DNA of 5,440 bases, from contig JACENB010000112.1 in the NCBI GenBank assembly GCA_013867245.1, positions 1-5,440 on the forward strand, given 5' to 3'. Positions 1 through 3,584 of the stretch are shown here, piece by piece. Each line of letters starts with the position of its first letter. Within the stretch, counting starts at the first letter, position 1. The notes below the pieces were generated by a model, which saw only the letters and a program-made list of their open reading frames with translations, ran no database searches and was not told the DNA's origin. A program made the position numbers and the translations under genes. Source of the stretch: Nitrosopumilaceae archaeon (GTDB lineage Archaea; Thermoproteota; Nitrososphaeria; Nitrososphaerales; Nitrosopumilaceae).

Positions 1-494
1 TAGAGGATCCAATTAATAAAATTAAAACAACAATATCAAAATTTTTCCCCAATTATGAAATTTCAGAAACTAAAGAAAATCATAGAAATTATGCATCATG
101 CACTATCAGACGACACACAAAGGGCAAATCAATTCCATTGCACAAAGACAATGTAAGTTATGAAGGTGTAGAGTATCAAGTATCGAAAATAAATAAACAA
201 TTATCATGTGTTTTACACTTACAAGAAACAGAAAAAGGCGGAAATTTATCAATATACAATAAACAATGGGAAAAAAAATTAGAGAAACATAGGGAAGTAG
301 AGTTTGGATATAACCCAATTGTAAAAAGAAATACAACGGTAGATACAATCAAACCAGAATTAGGAGATTTAGTTATAATTAATCCCAATTATCTTCACGA
401 AGTAAATAAAATTCAAGGCAATTCAGATAGGGTGACATTAGGAATATTCTTTGGAATTGAAGAAAAAACAAAAAAGATCTTTTCTTGGGCATAA
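1..494 (+). CDS. 2-oxoglutarate/Fe(II)-dependent oxygenase, 5'-partial (C-terminal catalytic part)
   Basis: The reading frame is open from base 3 to the TAA at 492-494 and has no start inside the window, so the N-terminus lies off the left edge. The 163 visible residues (numbered from the codon at 3) carry the core of the double-stranded beta-helix fold of the prolyl-hydroxylase-like superfamily. RRHTKGKSIPLHKD (36-49) holds the HxD iron-ligand pair H47 and D49. A strand with GGNLSIYN (79-86) follows, then PELGDLVIINPNYLHEV with the distal iron ligand H132, then SDRVTLGIFFG with R143 in the position that binds the 2-oxoglutarate carboxylate. All expected catalytic residues are therefore present. 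These enzymes couple decarboxylation of 2-oxoglutarate to hydroxylation of a substrate, which cannot be named here; it could be a protein side chain, an amino acid or a small metabolite. The protein is probably cytosolic. A T-rich run (ATTTTTATC) directly after the stop might end the transcript. Family call fairly sure, substrate unknown. Confidence 0.8.
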   Translation, partial: EDPINKIKTTISKFFPNYEISETKENHRNYASCTIRRHTKGKSIPLHKDNVSYEGVEYQVSKINKQLSCVLHLQETEKGGNLSIYNKQWEKKLEKHREVEFGYNPIVKRNTTVDTIKPELGDLVIINPNYLHEVNKIQGNSDRVTLGIFFGIEEKTKKIFSWA

Positions 495-549
495 TTTTTA
501 TCAAATTATCAGAAATAGGCAAAAAATGAATTTATGCACGATAAAAAGG

Positions 550-571
550 ATAACAAAGGAATAATTGTTAT
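550..571. repeat. 7-bp perfect inverted repeat overlapping the promoter
   Basis: ATAACAA (550-556) and TTGTTAT (565-571) are exact reverse complements separated by 8 bases. The right arm overlaps the proposed TATA box of the downstream gene, the geometry expected for a repressor operator. In such AT-rich DNA a 7-bp match may be chance. Confidence 0.3.
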
Positions 572-573
572 AT
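568..573 (+). promoter_or_regulatory. TATA-like box for the 597/884 gene pair
   Basis: TTATAT lies centred about 26 bases before the TTG at 597. This is the usual distance from an archaeal TATA box to the transcription start, so the mRNA would begin at or next to the start codon (leaderless). It supports the TTG as the real start. Confidence 0.5.
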
Positions 574-596
574 GAGTTAATCAGGATTGTTTCAAA

Positions 597-887
597 TTGC
601 AGAAAATTGAATATGAAGGAACCGTATGGGTACTAAATTACAATAATCCTGAACCATTATTGGATCATTCGATTCACATGTTAGAAAGACACGGGGTAAA
701 ACGTGAAGATATGGAGATTACAGAAACACCTAAAGCAAAAGTAGGAGAAATTGTGATTGAAATATGGCCTTATGAGTTAGTTGTGGCAAGGGTCAGAACT
801 ACTAGAAATGATTCATTTATCAGCGGTACAGAATTTACTATAGAATTAAAATTAGATGAAGATGGAAATTACATAGATTACCTTTGA
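597..887 (+). CDS. Conserved-looking 96-aa protein of unknown function
   Basis: I do not recognise the family. The frame is closed by a TGA at 573-575, and the only usual start codon between that stop and residue 28 is the TTG at 597, so TTG is chosen. A TATA-like box about 26 bases upstream agrees with a leaderless TTG start. The protein is small, acidic and soluble, with no signal peptide or membrane segment and no cysteine. It appears to alternate strands and helices: EYEGTVWVLNY at the N-terminus, a helix around DHSIHMLERHGV (23-34), then GEIVIEIWPYELVVARVRTT (51-70) and a final strand TEFTIELKLD. This suggests a compact alpha/beta fold with two hydrophobic hairpin strands. Its stop overlaps the start of the membrane protein at 884, so the two are probably co-translated and may act together. 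Real-gene confidence is good; function is unknown. Confidence 0.72.
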   Translation: MQKIEYEGTVWVLNYNNPEPLLDHSIHMLERHGVKREDMEITETPKAKVGEIVIEIWPYELVVARVRTTRNDSFISGTEFTIELKLDEDGNYIDYL

Positions 888-1573
888 AAAAAAAGAAAAT
901 TCAAAACATCATAATTCTCAGTATTGCAATAATAATTATTGGTGCAATAATTGCATATAATTATTCAGTGGATACTACAAAACAAAAAGGATTGCAATTT
1001 GGAAATGAATTAAGTCAAATTGAGAATGAACTTTCAGAAATTCAAAATAAATTTTATTCTGAAAAGACCAAATGGGCAGAAGGAGACATTTCAAAAGAAG
1101 AATTATTGAAATTTTATGAAGAGCATATAGATAATTTTCAAAAAATTATATCAAAATATGACAAATTGACACCACCAGAATTATTTCAAAGTTCAGTCAT
1201 ATTATTGAAAATGTCAGCTGAAACTCAACTTGAAAGCGATTTACAATTTATTGATTGGATTAAAACAGGTAACGAAGCCTCCAAAATTCGTTCAGATACT
1301 TTAATTCAAGAAGCATATGAGTATCAGAATTTAGGATTAGTTGAATTTCAAACAGCAAAAGTAGGAATAAAACATTATGTCGGAGGAGAAAAATTTGAAG
1401 AACCACAAGGAGTATCACCACAACAAGTTTTACAAGTTTCAGAAAAAATGAAAAAACAATGCAATGAACAATTTAAAAACGAATCAGGAGAATTTGATTC
1501 TAGTGAAATAGAAATTGAATGGTTTAATTGTAATAATAAAGCTGAAGAGTGGAAAAAAGAACATATGCCATAG
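884..1573 (+). CDS. Membrane-anchored protein with helical extracytoplasmic domain, unknown function
   Basis: The TTG at 884-886 overlaps the upstream TGA (885-887) as TTGA, a typical translational-coupling junction. No ATG occurs in frame until residue 109, so TTG is the only sensible start. Residues 1-5 (MKKKK) are positive and residues 8-27 (NIIILSIAIIIIGAIIAYNY) form one hydrophobic segment. This predicts a signal anchor with the N-terminus inside and about 200 residues outside the membrane. The exposed part is highly charged and mostly helical. It has a coiled-coil-like stretch at about 36-60, then helices around 70-95, and a KLTPPELFQSSVILLKMS turn-helix. That last pattern, proline-proline before a long helix, recurs in bacterial and archaeal surface helical bundles. 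C193 and C216 are the only cysteines and could form a disulfide outside the cell. I do not recognise a named family; enzymatic function is not evident. The 3' end faces the convergent gene at 1586 with only 12 bases between stops. Confidence 0.78.
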   Translation: MKKKKIQNIIILSIAIIIIGAIIAYNYSVDTTKQKGLQFGNELSQIENELSEIQNKFYSEKTKWAEGDISKEELLKFYEEHIDNFQKIISKYDKLTPPELFQSSVILLKMSAETQLESDLQFIDWIKTGNEASKIRSDTLIQEAYEYQNLGLVEFQTAKVGIKHYVGGEKFEEPQGVSPQQVLQVSEKMKKQCNEQFKNESGEFDSSEIEIEWFNCNNKAEEWKKEHMP

Positions 1574-1585
1574 ATAAAAATGTCA

Positions 1586-2047
1586 TCATAATAAATCAGA
1601 ATCTTCCAATAATTTCAAAGTGGGAGAAAGTTGCTTGATCAAATCAGAGTTATCAAGAGGGGTCAGTTCAGAGAATTTTATAGGAAATGTAATTGTCAAC
1701 ATGTCCTGATCAGTATGAGAAATTCCAATAAAGTGAGAAGAATTATTTATTTTCGATAAAAAATTACCCCATTTTTGAAGATGTTCAGAAACTCTAGATA
1801 CATTTTGTTGAACATTAGATAAATTAGTATTCAAATCAGTATCAAATAATTTGAATTTAACAAGAGGAATCATGATCATTCCACCAGATATTTTATCATG
1901 ATTTTTAATTTTTGATAGAATTACATCATCTGGATTTTCAGATGAGGATAAATTACCATAATCAGGATCAAAGTATCCAGTAATTAATTTGGAAGAATCA
2001 AATATTCTATAATATCCATCCTCAAAATCTAATTTCCAGTTTCCCAA
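1586..2047 (-). CDS. 153-aa hypothetical protein
   Basis: I do not recognise this protein. On the minus strand an in-frame TGA lies at 2057-2059, and the first usual start after it is the TTG at 2045-2047, giving a first residue run MGNWKLDFEDGYYRIFD. The protein is soluble and rich in Asp, Asn and Ser, with no signal peptide, transmembrane segment or cysteine. The N-terminal third looks like short strands (WKLDFEDGYYRIFDSSKLI). The middle (about 70-100) is an amphipathic helix, LNTNLSNVQQNVSRVSEHLQ, with hydrophobic residues about every 3-4 positions, compatible with a coiled coil. A strand MLTITFPIKF (116-125) and a C-terminal helix follow. Length, composition and the closely fitted convergent gene at 1573 support a real gene. 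The upstream 83 bases separate it from the 43-aa gene on the same strand; co-transcription is possible but a weak AT-rich box near 2077-2087 could also serve it. Confidence 0.65.
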   Translation of the reverse strand: MGNWKLDFEDGYYRIFDSSKLITGYFDPDYGNLSSSENPDDVILSKIKNHDKISGGMIMIPLVKFKLFDTDLNTNLSNVQQNVSRVSEHLQKWGNFLSKINNSSHFIGISHTDQDMLTITFPIKFSELTPLDNSDLIKQLSPTLKLLEDSDLL

Positions 2048-2130
2048 GAAAAATATTCAATTAAAACTAATTACTAAACTTTTATTTGAAAACAAAATTA
2101 GAAAAAGATTTCAGGCATGAAAATGAAAAT

Positions 2131-2262
2131 TTAATCATCATTTTCTAGCATATCTAATGCTTTTTGTAACGAAATTTCAAGTTGGTGAATTCTCTTTCTA
2201 AGTTCAATATTTTCATCCCTTAAGGAATCTCTCTCCTTAGTAAGAATTTCATTTAAATCCAT
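2131..2262 (-). CDS. 43-aa leucine-zipper microprotein
   Basis: A short minus-strand frame runs from ATG at 2260-2262 to TAA at 2131-2133. The product is almost entirely one charged amphipathic helix. Leucines occur at exact seven-residue spacing at positions 7, 14, 21 and 28, with alanine at 35. The other core position holds N18, I25, L32 and L39. An asparagine in the 'a' position next to a leucine heptad is the known GCN4-type signature that favours parallel dimers. Charged residues fill the outer positions (TKERDSLRDENIELRKR) and the tail is acidic (ENDD). A stable parallel dimer, or a zipper partner for another coiled-coil protein, is the likely form; there is no DNA-binding basic region before the zipper. 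It sits alone between the 153-aa and 105-aa genes on the same strand, filling what would otherwise be a 286-base gap. Periodicity and the ATG support a real gene; the function is unknown. Confidence 0.62.
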   Translation of the reverse strand: MDLNEILTKERDSLRDENIELRKRIHQLEISLQKALDMLENDD

Positions 2263-2281
2263 ATCAAAACTAAGAATTAAT

Positions 2282-2306
2282 ACTATTTTTAGATTACAAT
2301 TTAAAG
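2282..2306 (-). promoter_or_regulatory. AT-rich promoter region for the 43-aa gene
   Basis: Two TATA-like boxes read on the minus strand: CTTTAAATTG (2306-2297) and CTAAAAATAG (2292-2283). The second is centred about 25 bases before the ATG and would give a leaderless mRNA. The first would give a leader of about a dozen bases. I cannot choose between them. Confidence 0.35.
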
Positions 2307-2333
2307 AAATTAGTTAATTAAATAAATCTCTAA

Positions 2334-2651
2334 TTACATAGTATGGGAATTTACCAAATTCTCATCTAGCGGTTTTATTTCAAAAATATCTTTTAAAAAA
2401 TATTTTTGTTTAGAATGATAGTTGCAAAGCAATACAGAAGACTTTGAATCTCCAACATGAAATATTGTAAGATTAACAGGTTTGTTGATACAACATATTC
2501 GATCGACTTGGATTCCAGTTTCACGAGTAGCCATTTCTAGCCATACAGATTTTTGAATTTTATTTAGATTACGAATAGATTGTAATGCCAAAGTTTGTTT
2601 CTTTATTTGTCTCAAAGTTTTTCGAAGTTCTGGAGATAAATTTTCTAGCAA
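2334..2651 (-). CDS. 105-aa protein with C-terminal Cys/His cluster, unknown function
   Basis: The frame is bounded upstream by an in-frame stop at 2673-2675. The best start is the TTG at 2649-2651; the nearby ATG at 2659-2661 is in another frame and gives only about 30 residues. The N-terminal half (about 1-45) is a basic helix-rich segment (LSPELRKTLRQIKKQTLALQ) that could bind nucleic acid or a partner. The second half holds C53 and C54 (DRICCINKP) and then LLCNYHSK with C76 and H79. A Cys pair followed some 22 residues later by CxxH could bind one zinc ion, although the first half is CC rather than the usual CxxC, so metal binding is a guess. There is no membrane segment or signal peptide. 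It is transcribed divergently from the 104-aa gene at 2734, sharing an 82-base promoter region. I do not recognise the family. Confidence 0.65.
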   Translation of the reverse strand: MLENLSPELRKTLRQIKKQTLALQSIRNLNKIQKSVWLEMATRETGIQVDRICCINKPVNLTIFHVGDSKSSVLLCNYHSKQKYFLKDIFEIKPLDENLVNSHTM

Positions 2652-2675
2652 TACTAGACATAAAATCTCGGTTTA

Positions 2676-2687
2676 CATAAATTTATC
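2676..2687 (-). promoter_or_regulatory. TATA-like box for the 105-aa minus-strand gene
   Basis: GATAAATTTATG reads on the minus strand, centred about 30 bases before the TTG at 2651. It would place transcription start a few bases before the start codon. The core AAATTT is symmetric, so orientation rests on its position relative to the gene. Confidence 0.4.
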
Positions 2688-2704
2688 AGATTAAAAAAAG
2701 ATAA

Positions 2705-2712
2705 TTAAATAA
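2705..2712 (+). promoter_or_regulatory. TATA box for the 104-aa gene
   Basis: TTAAATAA is centred about 25 bases before the ATG at 2734 and is preceded by a purine-rich run (AAAAAAAGATAA), as expected for a TFB-recognition element. A leaderless transcript starting at the ATG is predicted. Confidence 0.5.
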
Positions 2713-2733
2713 ACTAGGAATCAAAATAAGATC

Positions 2734-3048
2734 ATGACAATCGCAAAAGAAAATAAAGAATTTATCAATAGCTTGATTGAATACTACATTAGTGAATCAG
2801 AGTCATATAGGGAAATTGCAGAAGAATTTCGTCCGGAAATAGAATCAGTTCAAGATACTGCATTTGGAATAATTACAGGATGTGTATATTCAGGATTCCT
2901 TCAAGCTTATCAAAATCAGCAGCAAACAGCAAGTTTAGAAGATATCAAAGAATTTAATGAAATGATAAAACAGAAGGCACCAGAAATCAAAAAAGCAATT
3001 TCATCTCAAAGGAAAACAGATAACCAATCAAATAATGAAACAGAATGA
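2734..3048 (+). CDS. 104-aa helical hypothetical protein
   Basis: The start is an ATG placed about 25 bases after a good TATA-like box, with no Shine-Dalgarno sequence between them. The product is predicted almost wholly helical and acidic at the N-terminal half (FINSLIEYYISESESYREIA). A mildly hydrophobic central helix, DTAFGIITGCVYSGFLQAYQ (41-60), contains the only cysteine, C50. It is too polar at its ends to be a confident membrane span and is more likely the core of a small helical bundle. After a linker (NQQQTASL) comes a helix EDIKEFNEMIKQKAPEIKKA, and the last 15 residues are a disordered polar tail (Gln, Asn, Thr, Glu). I do not recognise the family. It is divergent from the Cys/His protein at 2651. 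The 91-base gap to the next small gene contains a separate promoter, so it is probably monocistronic. Confidence 0.75.
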   Translation: MTIAKENKEFINSLIEYYISESESYREIAEEFRPEIESVQDTAFGIITGCVYSGFLQAYQNQQQTASLEDIKEFNEMIKQKAPEIKKAISSQRKTDNQSNNETE

Positions 3049-3110
3049 GAAGAAATTAGGCATAAAAATAGCTAAAAATGTAAGTAAAATAGTAGAAATT
3101 TGCAGTACAG

Positions 3111-3118
3111 TTTAATTT
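3111..3118 (+). promoter_or_regulatory. TATA box for the 30-aa membrane microprotein
   Basis: TTTAATTT is centred about 25 bases before the ATG at 3140, again predicting a leaderless mRNA. This spacing is part of the evidence that the short frame is a real gene. Confidence 0.5.
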
Positions 3119-3139
3119 GAATTGTGAAATGATAAAATT

Positions 3140-3232
3140 ATGAATATTGACGGTAGTAAAATCATTTTTAGTCTAGGGGTAACAGCTGCAATAGCAACAG
3201 CCGTAATTGCACTCTATTTTTCAATTCGTTAG
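3140..3232 (+). CDS. 30-aa single-span membrane microprotein
   Basis: A short frame runs from ATG at 3140 to TAG at 3230-3232. The product begins MNIDGSK, followed by about 20 hydrophobic residues, IIFSLGVTAAIATAVIALYF (8-27), and ends SIR. One membrane helix is therefore predicted. The charge distribution (D4, K7 before; R30 after) is nearly balanced, so topology is unclear. The small-residue pattern (G, A, T spaced through the helix) is typical of helices that pack against other membrane helices. It could be an accessory subunit of a larger membrane complex, by analogy with tiny subunits of respiratory and transport complexes, but nothing here identifies the partner. Codon use includes GCT/GCA/GCC for Ala and looks like coding DNA. 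An independent TATA box lies at the canonical distance, and the next gene starts 31 bases after the stop with its own box. Good candidate for a real, commonly unannotated gene. Confidence 0.6.
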   Translation: MNIDGSKIIFSLGVTAAIATAVIALYFSIR

Positions 3233-3233
3233 A

Positions 3234-3240
3234 GATAAAT
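3234..3240 (+). promoter_or_regulatory. TATA-like box for the 106-aa gene
   Basis: GATAAAT is centred about 27 bases before the ATG at 3264 and starts two bases after the stop of the microprotein gene. A leaderless transcript is predicted, although readthrough from the upstream gene is also possible. Confidence 0.4.
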
Positions 3241-3263
3241 CATTAAGATAAAATCAATAATTT

Positions 3264-3584
3264 ATGTCAGCAACAAATGAATTCAAAATTACACAGATAG
3301 TAGACAATGGACAAATTATACAATTAACATTAATTGAAAATGTATCAACTGAACCAATTTCCCAAAAACAATTAATCATTGAAAACGTATCCAAAAAATT
3401 GGATACAGAAACAAAAGAACAAGTAATGCCGCTATTAGAAGCAATTTTACAAGCTCAGCCAACTGTAAATATGAAATCATATCAACAAACACAAATTACA
3501 ATTGCAATGCCAAAATCAAGATATGATGGAATGGGAAGACCACAAGTTGGAAACACCATAAATGTAGATTTAAAAAAAATCTAA
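3264..3584 (+). CDS. 106-aa beta-rich hypothetical protein
   Basis: The start is an ATG with a TATA-like box about 27 bases upstream. The product has an N-terminal beta hairpin (EFKITQIVDNGQIIQLTLIE), then a helical middle (SQKQLIIENVSKKLDTETKE and VMPLLEAILQ, about 33-64). The last 35 residues contain two strands, QTQITIAMPKSRYDGMGRPQ and VGNTINVDLKKI. The ending resembles small beta-barrel or sheet proteins in which a PxxGxxIxVxL strand closes the fold. There is no cysteine, signal peptide or membrane segment, so it should be cytosolic. I do not recognise a family with confidence. A relation to arcadin-1-like small proteins of the archaeal actin system came to mind from size and beta content, but I cannot support it from motifs. 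Its TAA overlaps the TAG of the convergent gene. Confidence 0.75.
   Translation: MSATNEFKITQIVDNGQIIQLTLIENVSTEPISQKQLIIENVSKKLDTETKEQVMPLLEAILQAQPTVNMKSYQQTQITIAMPKSRYDGMGRPQVGNTINVDLKKI

Noticed and set aside
106..388. Two minus-strand open frames (80 and 70 aa) opposite the oxygenase
   Set aside because: They lie antisense to a frame with clear catalytic motifs, and their hydrophobic composition is what the complement of Lys/Glu/Asn-rich coding DNA gives.
2048..2130. Possible small RNA or terminator in the gap before the 153-aa gene
   Set aside because: AT-rich with only short T runs on the minus strand; no stable hairpin or conserved RNA feature could be seen.
2572..2661. ATG at 2659-2661 (minus) as the start of the gene ending at 2334
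   Set aside because: It is in a different frame from the 105-aa protein and stops after about 30 residues; the TTG at 2651 is preferred.
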